Assembly: GCF_004323735.1 (NCBI RefSeq)
Contig: NZ_CP036455.1
Location: forward strand, 2,041,101 to 2,105,100
DNA length: 64,000 bases
Direction of reading: 5' to 3'
Source: Streptomonospora litoralis
Lineage (GTDB): Bacteria > Actinomycetota > Actinomycetes > Streptosporangiales > Streptosporangiaceae
The translations under genes and the position numbers were made by a program. Positions 1 to 8,230 of the stretch are shown here, piece after piece. The notes under the pieces are model-generated. The model was given only the letters and a program-made list of their open reading frames with translations, was not told where the DNA came from and made no database searches. Position 1 is the stretch's first letter. Each line of letters begins with the position of its first letter.

Positions 1-534
1 TCCGTCGAAGGCGCGTGCGCCGGTGTCGATGGCCGCCAACACGTCGGTCCCCGCGTCGTCGGGGCCCGCCGGGGCCTGTTCGAGGGCGGCGGCCACTTGT
101 TCCTCGATGCAGGCTTGGATCCGGTCTGCCTGCTCGTCTGCTCCTTGATCGAGGGCATGAGGCCGAATCGTGTTCGCGAACGCGTAGTTGATATGCGACT
201 TCTGGCCGGAGAAGACCCCCAGGGTGAGCCGGCGCTGCGGTCCCCCCATGAATCCGTGCAGCATCTCGCCGGCGATGTCCTCGGTGAAGTCGGAGATCCT
301 GCCGGACTCCGACTGCATCATGGAGGCGGAGGCGTCGAGCATGACGACGGTCTCGCCTTCCGCTTCATCCGCGTCGGCGGAGGAGGCATCGGTGATCCAG
401 CTGCAGGGCTCCTCCGCCGCCGTCTCGATCTCTCCGAAAAGGAGGTCGCAGCCGCTCACGCCCATGCACACGCAGACCAGCAGCGCAGCGCTGCGCAAGG
501 CGGTAGAGCCCGGAATGTGGAAGTGAATGCGCAT
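1..534 (-). CDS. VWA-domain lipoprotein, C-terminus beyond the window
   Basis: Reading leftwards from ATG at 534, the frame stays open to the window edge, so 178 residues are visible and the C-terminus is missing. The N-terminus has a hydrophobic signal segment ending in a lipobox (GVSGC, Cys29), predicting a lipoprotein anchored outside the membrane. Residues 62-72 read VVMLDASASMM, containing the DxSxS metal-binding (MIDAS) signature of von Willebrand factor A domains (Asp67, Ser69, Ser71). VWA domains bind partner proteins in a metal-dependent way. It is the last visible gene of a minus-strand operon with an unknown protein (10 bp upstream), a STAND-like NTPase and a cyclase-like protein. 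Family call is firm; the specific role is unknown. Confidence 0.8.
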   Translation of the reverse strand, partial: MRIHFHIPGSTALRSAALLVCVCMGVSGCDLLFGEIETAAEEPCSWITDASSADADEAEGETVVMLDASASMMQSESGRISDFTEDIAGEMLHGFMGGPQRRLTLGVFSGQKSHINYAFANTIRPHALDQGADEQADRIQACIEEQVAAALEQAPAGPDDAGTDVLAAIDTGARAFDG

Positions 535-544
535 CTTCGCCTCT

Positions 545-1540
545 CTACGCGCTCTGCTTCTCGGAGGAATGCTCGGAAGGCCCCTCGGACTTGGGCGGGA
601 CGGGCAGGCCCATGTTGATCAGGAGCTGGCGGAAGATGTGCTCGGAGCTCATCATGAAGCTGACGTGGTCCAGCTCGCCCTGCTGGTGCGGCTCCAGGAT
701 CGAGTCGAGGTCGCTGAAGAGCTGGACGGTCTGGGACCGGCGCTCCTCCAGCATGTTCTGCAACTGGCGGGTCGCGTCCTTGGGCATCTCGGCGAGCTTG
801 AGGGCGTACGGCGCCATCCACGTCGTCCGCGCCGGATCCACCTCGCCGGCGCCGCGCAGCGCGTCCAGGAACAGCTCCTCCCACTGCTCGCGGAGCATGC
901 GCAGCTGTGCGATCCGGGCGGAGTGGTAGCGCCCCTCGGCGTCGAGCCGGATGAGGTCGCTGCTCGCGGCGGCCAGCATCGCCCGGACCTCGTCGCAGAC
1001 GTCGACCCGCACCCGGGTGGTGCACTGGACTTCGCCCTCGTCGAAGCAGCCGGCCAGCCGCCGCGCCAGCGCGGCCTCCAGAGCCGCGGCCTCGTGCGGC
1101 TCGTACTGCCGCGCGACGGGGCGGATCTCGTCGGTGACGCGGTCGGCGATGCGTGTGCGCAGCTGGGCGATGCGCGAGCGCAGCCGGTACTCGGTCTCCG
1201 CCTCCATGCTGCTGTCGATGATGCTGGCCTGGGCGTACCAGTCGCAGCGGATGTCGAACACGAACGGGTAGCCGTCGCCCTTGGCCGGCAGCGACAATCC
1301 CGACACCTCGTCCGGGTCGGCGTGCACCTGCACCTGCAGGGGCGTCTGCGGACCATCGGGGTCGGGCCACGGCGGGACGTCGGAGAAGGTGTCGCGCACG
1401 CGGTCGGCGATCCTGCGCGGCGGCGGCGAGCCCGCCCCCGACGGCGGGGGTGCGGACAGCGTTATGGGGAGCCCGAGCATGCCGCGGACGCGATCGGCGA
1501 ACCGCCGCAGCACGCCGTTTGCGGGCGGGGGTGAGGTCAC
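545..1540 (-). CDS. Hypothetical protein of the NTPase/cyclase operon
   Basis: 331 residues from GTG at 1540, seven bases after the stop of the upstream NTPase gene, with AAAGG about 10 bases before the start. I do not recognise a named family. After a proline-rich N-terminus (1-70) there is a short predicted beta region around DIRCDWYAQASI, followed by a long charged alpha-helical stretch (roughly 110-300, rich in Arg, Glu, Ala and Leu) that could form coiled coils. This loosely resembles a small beta domain plus helical stalk, as in SPFH-like proteins, but that is a guess. There is no signal peptide or membrane segment. Tight spacing argues for co-translation and a shared function with the NTPase. 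Confidence 0.7.
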   Translation of the reverse strand: MTSPPPANGVLRRFADRVRGMLGLPITLSAPPPSGAGSPPPRRIADRVRDTFSDVPPWPDPDGPQTPLQVQVHADPDEVSGLSLPAKGDGYPFVFDIRCDWYAQASIIDSSMEAETEYRLRSRIAQLRTRIADRVTDEIRPVARQYEPHEAAALEAALARRLAGCFDEGEVQCTTRVRVDVCDEVRAMLAAASSDLIRLDAEGRYHSARIAQLRMLREQWEELFLDALRGAGEVDPARTTWMAPYALKLAEMPKDATRQLQNMLEERRSQTVQLFSDLDSILEPHQQGELDHVSFMMSSEHIFRQLLINMGLPVPPKSEGPSEHSSEKQSA

Positions 1541-1547
1541 TGGTTCG

Positions 1548-3983
1548 TCACCTTTCGACAGAGGTGGGGCGGGGGGTCTGGCCGCGACCGCGATGGGCTC
1601 GCAACTGGTGGTACAGCGCGAGCCGCCGGCGCAGGTCGGGGTCGGTTCCGAGGTACTTGAGCAGCTCCTCGAACGCGGAGTGCTCCGGGGACTCCGGCGC
1701 GGCCGAGTCGTCCCAAAGGGACAGGAACTCCCAGGCGTAGCCGTACAACCGGGCGTCGAGCAGCGCGCGGCGCCACAGTCCGGCGACGTCGGCCGCGGCG
1801 ACAGCGCCCAGGCGGCCGTCCGCAAGCCGGACGAGCAGGTCGTAGCGTTCGGGCGCACCCGGCTCCGCCGGTCCGGCGGCCGACGAGCGCTCCGCTCCGC
1901 CGCTCTCCGCGGGGATGAGGGCGATGCGCAGGAAGGCGTCGGCCACTCCCATCCGGGCCCGGAACTCCAAGCGGGTCCAGGTGATCAGCTCCTTGAGCAC
2001 GTCCTCGCACCGCCCGGCCGCATACAGCTCGGCCAGCGCGGTGGGCACCAGTCGGCCGAAGCCGTCGAGCAGGCGGCGGCGGATCTCCTTCTCGGCCTCG
2101 AACCGGTCGTCGCGCGTGGGCTGCGCCTTCAGGTAGGCGACGTCGACGTCGCGCAACCGCAGTCGCGGGTCGAGCATGAACTCGCGGATGCTGCGCAGCG
2201 CCTCTTCGGGCTGCTCGGCGGCGATGTCGGTGGTGTAGCCGCGCAGGGCCACGGCGACCTGCGACCACTTGCCCGAGCGCGCCCACTTGCGCAGCAGGCC
2301 GCGCACCTCGGTCTCCCGCGTCCCGTCCTTGTACGCCTTCTCCAGCAGCCACGAAGCGGCCTGGTGGTGGACCGGCCGGGAGGAGTCGGCAAGCGGCACG
2401 ATTACGCGGCGCTTGATCTCCGGATAGTCCAGTCCGGCCAGGCGCCCCAGAGCCTGAGCGGAGCTGATCCGCACCCGGGTGTCGTGGTCCTCGCACAGCT
2501 CGCGCAGCCAGGTCAGCAGCGGGTCGCGCGCGGCGTCGAACTCCGCCCAGACCACGTCCAGGAGCGCTCCCGCCAGCCGCGGCTGCAGCAGCCGCACCAC
2601 CTGCGGCGGCGCCACACCGCCGGGTGGGTCCGCGCCTTCCTGGGTGGTCGTGCGCACGTGGCGCATCCGGCGGCGCAGGAAGTCGGAGAAGACCTCCCGG
2701 CCGAGCGCGTCCTCGGGGTTCTCGGTGGTGCGCAGGTGTCCGATGAGCCGCCCTGCGGCCCGGATGACGGTGCTCGCCGCATGGCCGTCCAGCACGGCGG
2801 TGGCCAGGACATAGCCCTGCTGGGTCGGGGAGTCGGTGTTGTGCGCCGCGCTGAGGAGGCGGCGGGCCTGGCCGCACAGCAGCCGGTGGCGGCGCTCGGC
2901 GAGGGCGGGCGCCCTGCCCGCGGCGGCGCTGCCGCCGCTCCACCACTCGGCGAGGACCGCCGCCAGTTCGACGGCCTCGGCCGGGGTCGCCATCTCGGCA
3001 CGCCACGCCTGGACCGAGGGGAAGGGCCGCGCGTAGTCCAGCGCCGCCCTGCCCGCGGAATCCAGGGACTCGTCGAGGTATGCCAGCAGGACCGCGTCGA
3101 GGTCGGGCGTCCGGTGCGCGACGAGGTAGGGACGGATCGCCTCGCTGGGCTCGGGATCGTCGATCAGCACCACCAGCGTGCTGCGGTGCTCCGCCAACCA
3201 GGTGTGCACCGTGTCGAGATCGGCGTGCGCCAGCGCGTCCGGCCAGGCCAGACCGGTGGCGTCGAGCAGGTGGCCGCTGCCCTCGGACATGCGCCGGGGC
3301 AGCGCGCCGAACTCGGTGGCCGCGTGCAGCACGGTGACCCGGGAGCCGCCGGCGCGTGTCCGCGTCCACTCCGCCAGCGCGGCGCAGGCCGAACTTGCGC
3401 GGCCGCTGAAGGCCGCGCCGGTCAGAAAGGCGATCCGGTGGTTGGCGAGGACCTCCGCCAGTGCTGTGTCGGAGGGGGCCGACCGGTAGCGGCGCAGCTC
3501 GCGGTTGAGCCGGGCGGGGTCGACCTGGCCGGGCGGCGGGGTCCCGGCCCCGCGGCCGGTCCCGCCGAAACTGATGGCCTCGCTGTCGTTGACGTAGACG
3601 GCACCGATGTAGGTGCCGGCATCGAAGCCCGCCCGGCGCTGGTCGCGCTGGGTGGTGCTGCGTCGGCGTTCGGCGGCGGAGAGGCCGTCCTCGCCGTCGA
3701 CGACCATCGTGGGAGTATCGGGCTGCTCGGGGGTCTGCTGTTGTCCGCCGGAAGGCGGGACGTCGTCCGCGCCCTCGGGCTTTCGAGAGCCGTCGGCGGC
3801 GCCGGAACCGGGAGCGGCCTCGCCTGCAGCGGAGCCGTCCCCGTCTTCGGCCCGGTGCCCGTGTTCGTCGCGACCCGTTTCCGTCTGCCCACCGGCGGTC
3901 CCGTCCGCGGTCGGCTCGTCGGTTCGCCCCGGCCCCGGCCCGTCGTCGGAGCCGGGTGCCGATGCGGTGGCGTTGTCGTCCAT
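1548..3983 (-). CDS. STAND-like NTPase with helical repeats and N-terminal SFGG motif
   Basis: 811 residues from ATG at 3983; AGGAGG lies 11 bases upstream and the start is 5 bases after the cyclase-like gene's stop. Residues 1-110 are low-complexity, acidic and Gly/Pro-rich. Residues 129-141 (VYVNDSEAISFGG) match a motif at the C-terminus of the upstream protein. The NTPase region follows: a degenerate P-loop at 188-197 (TGAAFSGRAS, with Arg in place of the catalytic Lys) and a Walker-B-like strand near 265 (TLVVLIDDPEP). The C-terminal half is alpha-helical and repeat-like, with HEAT-like signatures such as DTRVRISSAQALGRLA. The arrangement fits a signalling NTPase of bacterial conflict systems. 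The altered P-loop suggests weak or no hydrolysis. Exact family uncertain. Confidence 0.65.
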   Translation of the reverse strand: MDDNATASAPGSDDGPGPGRTDEPTADGTAGGQTETGRDEHGHRAEDGDGSAAGEAAPGSGAADGSRKPEGADDVPPSGGQQQTPEQPDTPTMVVDGEDGLSAAERRRSTTQRDQRRAGFDAGTYIGAVYVNDSEAISFGGTGRGAGTPPPGQVDPARLNRELRRYRSAPSDTALAEVLANHRIAFLTGAAFSGRASSACAALAEWTRTRAGGSRVTVLHAATEFGALPRRMSEGSGHLLDATGLAWPDALAHADLDTVHTWLAEHRSTLVVLIDDPEPSEAIRPYLVAHRTPDLDAVLLAYLDESLDSAGRAALDYARPFPSVQAWRAEMATPAEAVELAAVLAEWWSGGSAAAGRAPALAERRHRLLCGQARRLLSAAHNTDSPTQQGYVLATAVLDGHAASTVIRAAGRLIGHLRTTENPEDALGREVFSDFLRRRMRHVRTTTQEGADPPGGVAPPQVVRLLQPRLAGALLDVVWAEFDAARDPLLTWLRELCEDHDTRVRISSAQALGRLAGLDYPEIKRRVIVPLADSSRPVHHQAASWLLEKAYKDGTRETEVRGLLRKWARSGKWSQVAVALRGYTTDIAAEQPEEALRSIREFMLDPRLRLRDVDVAYLKAQPTRDDRFEAEKEIRRRLLDGFGRLVPTALAELYAAGRCEDVLKELITWTRLEFRARMGVADAFLRIALIPAESGGAERSSAAGPAEPGAPERYDLLVRLADGRLGAVAAADVAGLWRRALLDARLYGYAWEFLSLWDDSAAPESPEHSAFEELLKYLGTDPDLRRRLALYHQLRAHRGRGQTPRPTSVER

Positions 3984-3988
3984 CGCCG

Positions 3989-4873
3989 TCAGCGCCTCCT
4001 GTGATCATGGTGTTCGTGGTGGCCGCCGAAGCTGACGCCGCGGGCGCCGTCCATCCGGATTGACTCGTAGGTGTCGCCGTAGCGGGTGCTGTTGTCGACC
4101 GTCTTGTGCGTGCTGTTCTCGACGGTCCCGCTGACGTCGCGCGCGCTCGTGTTGTTGCCGCCGACGTCGCCCACCGTGTTCGTGGTGCTCTCGTCGACGC
4201 GGCCACCGTCGCCGCCCGAGTCGCCCGGACCGGCGCCGGCCGATCCGGCCGCCTCGTCGGGGCCCGTCGGCGGACGCCCGGGCAGGTAGACCCACGCGCG
4301 GGCCGCGAAGCCTTTGGCGGGTTCGGAGACGGCGACCTCGGTGAAGTCGGCGGAGAACAGGTCGAAGACGTTCTGGCTGACGACGTCGGCGTAGACCCGG
4401 TCGGAGACGATCAGCGCGAGGTCGGCGCGGGCGTCGGCGGCCAGTGCGTCCTTGACGGCGGCCGACGCGCACAGCCGGCTCACGGTGACCACCGCGTCGC
4501 CCGCGTAGCCGCTGTCCGCCAGATAGGTGATGCCCTCGTGCGCGGCCAGCCGGAGCCGCATCCGCGAGCGTTCGCTGCGGTGCCGGTTGTAGTGGAAGAG
4601 GCCCACGCGCAGTTCGCGGACGAGCCCGCTGATCGTGTACGCCTCGTCGATTCCGGGCGGCAGCAGGGCGAGCTCGCCGTCGCCCTGCTCCTGGCGCGCC
4701 CAGAAGGCGCGGTCCAGGCCGGCGCGCTCGCAGGCCGCGGTGAGCAGCTCGGGCAGCGCACGCTGTACCTCCAGCTGCCCGACGTCGTCCTGGCCGCTGT
4801 AGTTCTTCACGTCGGCGTTGATGCAGAGCCGGCGGATGCCGGGGTTGGCCGGTTGCGGAACGGTCGGCTGCAT
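3989..4873 (-). CDS. Class III nucleotidyl-cyclase-like protein with C-terminal SFGG tag
   Basis: 294 residues from ATG at 4873, chosen over an upstream in-frame ATG because GAAGGGA sits 7-8 bases before it. Residues 14-190 look like a divergent class III nucleotidyl cyclase domain. ADVKNYS (Asp21) and QGDGELALLPPG (Asp65) sit where the two metal-binding aspartates lie in that fold. Actinobacterial proteins of this type are often found beside STAND or AAA NTPases. After a Pro/Gly linker, residues 219-270 are rich in Asn, Thr, Asp and Gly. Residues 272-284 (IRMDGARGVSFGG) repeat a motif of the downstream NTPase, and the protein ends in a His/Arg tail. It heads the four-gene operon. Catalytic activity is not established: other cyclase determinants are not obvious. 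Confidence 0.6.
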   Translation of the reverse strand: MQPTVPQPANPGIRRLCINADVKNYSGQDDVGQLEVQRALPELLTAACERAGLDRAFWARQEQGDGELALLPPGIDEAYTISGLVRELRVGLFHYNRHRSERSRMRLRLAAHEGITYLADSGYAGDAVVTVSRLCASAAVKDALAADARADLALIVSDRVYADVVSQNVFDLFSADFTEVAVSEPAKGFAARAWVYLPGRPPTGPDEAAGSAGAGPGDSGGDGGRVDESTTNTVGDVGGNNTSARDVSGTVENSTHKTVDNSTRYGDTYESIRMDGARGVSFGGHHEHHDHRRR

Positions 4874-4978
4874 AGGTGTCCCTTCGTCTGGGTGCCGCGA
4901 GGCACCGGGTGCGGCAACAAAAGCCACTTTCCGGGCTTCTTAGGGCGCGGACCTCATCGTTTTACGGGTTTCCGCAAT

Positions 4979-5707
4979 TCAGTCGCCGCCATGGCCGCCG
5001 GGGCCGTCGGGGCCGTCGGCCATGGCGTGCAGGGCCGCGAGATCCTGGATGCGCAGGTTCCGGTAGGAGGTGGCGACGACGCCGTCCTTGCGCAGCACGG
5101 CCAGCGCCTTCTGCACCGAGGGCTCCGAAGCCGAGACCAACCCGGCCAGTTCGGGCTGCGTAAGCGAGATCCGCAGTTCCACGCCTTCGGGCGTGTGCTG
5201 CCCGTAGTTGGCGGCGAGTTCGGCCAGCACCCGGGCGACGCGCACCAGGACCTCCCGGCCGTTGAAGTCGACGAGCTTGCCGGTGGCGCGGCGCAGCTTG
5301 GCGGCGATGTAGGAGCTGACGGTCAGTGCCGCGGCCGGGTGCTCGGCGAGGAAGCCGTGGAACTGCGACTGGCTGAGCAGGCGGGCGATCACCGAGCCGC
5401 CCGCGGTGACGGTCGCCAGGCGCGGGGCGCGGTCGACGGCGGCGAGCTCGCCGATGAGGTCGCCGCCCGCGCGGATCGCCAGGAAGGTGGTGGTGCCTTG
5501 CCGCCCCACGGCGGTGACCTTGACATAGCCGTCGAGGAGCACGAGGACGTGCGCACTCTGCTCGCCTTGGACGACGAGGGCCTCGCCGGTCTCGAAGACG
5601 CGCCGGCGGCCTCTGTTCAGTAGCCCGTCGCGTGCCGTGTCGTCGAGTGCGGCGAGCACGGTTCCCGCAGGCCAGGTGCCGCGGCTGTGTCGAGAGGATG
5701 AGGACAC
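4979..5707 (-). CDS. Crp/Fnr-family transcriptional regulator
   Basis: 242 residues from GTG at 5707, chosen because AGGGG lies 8 bases upstream; an in-frame GTG at 5716 is less well placed. The N-terminal half is a cyclic-nucleotide-binding-like beta barrel (VFETGEALVVQGEQSAHVLVLLDG, then GGDLIGELAAVDRAPRLATV). A dimer helix follows, and then a C-terminal winged HTH (ISLTQPELAGLVSASEPSVQKALAVLRKDGVV). Length and order match the Crp/Fnr family. No cysteine cluster for an Fe-S centre is seen, so a small-molecule or cAMP-type signal is more likely than oxygen sensing. It starts about 105 bp from the cyclase-like gene on the same strand and could belong with it or stand alone. Confidence 0.88.
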   Translation of the reverse strand: MSSSSRHSRGTWPAGTVLAALDDTARDGLLNRGRRRVFETGEALVVQGEQSAHVLVLLDGYVKVTAVGRQGTTTFLAIRAGGDLIGELAAVDRAPRLATVTAGGSVIARLLSQSQFHGFLAEHPAAALTVSSYIAAKLRRATGKLVDFNGREVLVRVARVLAELAANYGQHTPEGVELRISLTQPELAGLVSASEPSVQKALAVLRKDGVVATSYRNLRIQDLAALHAMADGPDGPGGHGGD

Positions 5708-6381
5708 AGTGATCACCCCTGTTAAGACAGGCCCGAATCGGGCAAGGAAATAGGTCCCGTCCGTTTCTCGGTGGGATTTCGATTCCGTGGGCGCTGAGCG
5801 GCGCCGGGCGGTGTGAATTCCTATCTGTTGCGCGCGTGCTTTCGGGCATGCCGATAGGTGCACGGGTCGGCGCTGATCCGCCCGAGGAGTGGTGAGGGCG
5901 GCCAGGCCCGTCGGCGTCGGGTGCGGTGGTCCGAGGCGGGTGCATGCAGGTGAGGGCAGGGCTGTTCGGCGGGGTATTCCCGTTTCGCAGCTCCGGCCGG
6001 GCAGCGGGGGAGTTGCGGTCGGGACTATTTAACCGCGTGTCCGCGCTCCAGGAAGGATTTTCGGCCAAGAAGGCTCAGAATCACGGGCATTTGTCCGCCG
6101 CGCTCGACTCGCCCCGCCATGCAAGCCCGCCCGTGTCACCGATTGCGATATTCCTTGCGCGAAGAGTCGCCGTATTGTTCGCGCCGGCGGGCAGGGACTT
6201 CGGCGTTGATCTCGTACCTGTCGCCACGTTCGACGTCGACCATGGCCACAGGAGCGATATCAGCGCTGTACGCCGGCACTGCGTACTTCTTGAGCAGCCC
6301 GGAGCAGCGGAGAACGGCGTGCGGCGCGACGGCCGGAGGCCGCCGCGCCGCGGTCGCGGTATCAGGGGATGGGGGTCGGGA
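5708..6381. other. Non-coding region upstream of the Crp/Fnr gene
   Basis: About 670 bases between the regulator start and the xylanase stop. I see no credible gene here; open frames are short or follow the GC-rich shadow pattern. The first 150 bases must hold the promoter of the Crp/Fnr gene, but I cannot assign it. Confidence 0.5.
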
Positions 6382-7386
6382 TCAGTTCGCGCTGCAGGAG
6401 ACGGTCGGCCAGGTCCAGTTGCCGTTGTGGTCGATCGTCATGCCCCAGTTGTTGCCGTTCCCGTTGGGGGTGGCCTTGAGCACCTGGGCGCTGGGGTAGT
6501 TGGCGTTGACGTTCCACGTCGCGGAGATCTTGGCCGGCTCCGGCACGTTCACCGTCACGGTCCAGTCGCTGGAGCCGCTGACGTCGACGCTGAGGTTGTA
6601 CCGGTCGTTCCACTGCTGGCCCGCGGACAGGCTCGCGGTGCAGTTGCCGTTACCGGGGTCGCCGCCGCCCGGGTCCCCGCCGCCGGGGTCGCCGCCACCG
6701 CCGGTGGAACCGACGGTGATGTTGGAGCTGCCGCTGCTCTGGTAGCCCTCGGTCGCCATGATCATGTAGTCGTGGTTGCCCATGTTCATGCCGTGGCTGG
6801 CCCAGGCGTCGAAGTGGTTGCCCGCGGTGATCGTCCCGCCGGTGCGCCGCGACTGCCGCACGCTCCAGAACTGCGGGAACGTGGCGGTTCCCTCGATGGA
6901 GGGCTTGTCGTAGCGCATCGTGCGGTAGATGTCGTAGGTGCCGCCGTCACTGGTGACGGTGCCCTGGTACTCGCCCTCGGGGCGGTAGCTGCCCCAGTTC
7001 TCGACGACGTAGTACTCGACCAGCGGGTCCGTCGTCCAGCCGTACAGGGTCAGATACGAGTTGCCCGACGGGTTGTAGCTGCCGGAGTAGTCGACGGTGC
7101 GGCGCCCGCCGGTGCTCCAGCCCTTGCCGGCGACGAAGTTCCCGGTGTTGCTCCAGGAAGTGCTGTAGTTGCCACCGGACCCCAGCTCCATGGAGACGGT
7201 TCCCTCGGAGTCGGTCCAGAACGAGTAGAAGTACCCGCCGTCGTTGCCGGTCTGGTTGCTGGTGATGGCCGCGCTGGCGACACCGGTCGATGATGCGACC
7301 AGCGCCAGCACCGCGGAGAGGCAGGCGACGACCATGCCTGGGCGCCGGCGCCTGCGGCTCTGGGGGATTGCGGGGGCGTCATTCAT
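6382..7386 (-). CDS. GH11 endo-1,4-beta-xylanase with C-terminal CBM2
   Basis: 334 residues from ATG at 7386, preceded by AGGAGGAAG at 7 bases. Residues 1-39 are a secretion signal with Arg cluster and hydrophobic core, with probable cleavage after ASA at 39. Residues 41-225 are a GH11 jelly-roll domain. The nucleophile is Glu124 in [12 protein letters not shown] and the acid/base is Glu213 in [20 protein letters not shown] linker (about 227-247) leads to a CBM2-type domain (249-331) closed by Cys249 and Cys331. The enzyme hydrolyses xylan backbones outside the cell. It is divergent from a glucuronoyl esterase gene; together they attack glucuronoxylan and its ester links to lignin. CGAAA-N-TTTCG palindromes upstream probably mediate xylan control. 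Confidence 0.96.
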   Translation of the reverse strand: MNDAPAIPQSRRRRRPGMVVACLSAVLALVASSTGVASAAITSNQTGNDGGYFYSFWTDSEGTVSMELGSGGNYSTSWSNTGNFVAGKGWSTGGRRTVDYSGSYNPSGNSYLTLYGWTTDPLVEYYVVENWGSYRPEGEYQGTVTSDGGTYDIYRTMRYDKPSIEGTATFPQFWSVRQSRRTGGTITAGNHFDAWASHGMNMGNHDYMIMATEGYQSSGSSNITVGSTGGGGDPGGGDPGGGDPGNGNCTASLSAGQQWNDRYNLSVDVSGSSDWTVTVNVPEPAKISATWNVNANYPSAQVLKATPNGNGNNWGMTIDHNGNWTWPTVSCSAN

Positions 7387-7640
7387 CTGTGTGCTTCCTC
7401 CTCGCGAAGGCTTGCGGGGTGCCGGGTAGCGGGGGCCGCCCGGCGGGTCCGCGGCCGGCGTGGCGACCGCGCATCGACGCCGTCCGACGCGGCGGTGTGC
7501 GCCCATCGTGCGGCGGTCGACGACTGGGGGAACTGGAAGGGCCACGGTGAGCGACCCGGATTGACGGTGGGTAAGGGGTCTTTGATCCCGACAGTGTTCG
7601 GTCGACTCTGCCGTGTTGTCAATAAGTTTCCGGAAGGTTT

Positions 7641-8012
7641 CGAAAATTTCTTAGTCGAAGTTTCTTGCGGCGCGTGGTGGGCCGCCCTGGTTTCTCCTGC
7701 TCGTGCGAGCCGATAAGGGCGGCGAAGAAAGTTTCGAGGGATCGGGGCCGGGAGTGCGGCCGTCGGCGGGCGCGAGAGGCGGCGGAGTATGCGTGGGCGG
7801 TCGACGGGGCCGATGCGGCGAGGTGGTGGCCATCGCTGCTGCGAGGGGGCCGCCCTGGGTCGGCGGTGGCGTTCGCATTGGGCCTCACGCATTCAGCCGT
7901 GTCCTGCGCATTCCGCACAATGGCCGGTGTCGCGCGATCGGAGGCCGATACTTTCGGGCAAAACTTTCCGGAAAAAATTCGCTATGACCCTGGCCTGAAG
8001 CCGAAACTTTCC
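7641..8012. promoter_or_regulatory. Cluster of CGAAA-N-TTTCG-type palindromes in the xylanase/esterase control region
   Basis: The 844-base divergent intergenic region (7387-8230) holds at least five 11-base near-palindromes, each one or two mismatches from CGAAA-N-TTTCG. They are CGAAAATTTCT (7641-7651), AGAAAGTTTCG (7726-7736), CGATACTTTCG (7946-7956), CAAAACTTTCC (7959-7969) and CGAAACTTTCC (8002-8012). From memory, similar boxes have been described upstream of Streptomyces xylanase genes. Their placement near both divergent starts suggests joint regulation. A related half-match lies at 7656-7665. The rest of the region holds no credible gene. Confidence 0.6.
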
Positions 8013-8018
8013 ATACGC

Positions 8019-8032
8019 TGAAAGCGCTTCCA
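8019..8032. promoter_or_regulatory. LacI-type operator upstream of the CE15 esterase
   Basis: TGAAAGCGCTTCCA is a 14-base palindrome with 6 of 7 pairs matching and the central AGCGCT typical of LacI-family operators. It is about 200 bases before the glucuronoyl esterase start and 7 bases from the nearest CGAAA-N-TTTCG box. A truncated LacI gene lies downstream at 10103-10405, so the cognate regulator may be lost or encoded elsewhere. Confidence 0.5.
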
Positions 8033-8230
8033 AAACCGGAACCGGGCTGCGAAGCGCAACACCCCTTCGCCGAGTGCGCAGGCGCTCTCCGAGCGCCGCG
8101 GCGGGGTGCGGCGCCTGCGCCAGGCCGGTCCGGCATACATCCCCCTTCGGCGTGCAGCGGCAGGCACGCGCCCCGGCCACCACCGCGGCGGGGCGGTCGG
8201 CCGATGGTGCGCCACTCTTGGAGGTCCTCG

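Noticed and set aside
1281-4004. Very long plus-strand open frame (over 900 codons) opposite the NTPase gene
   Set aside because: It is the GC-rich antisense shadow of a well-supported minus-strand gene: low-complexity Arg/Gly/Ala translation, no SD and no recognisable domain.
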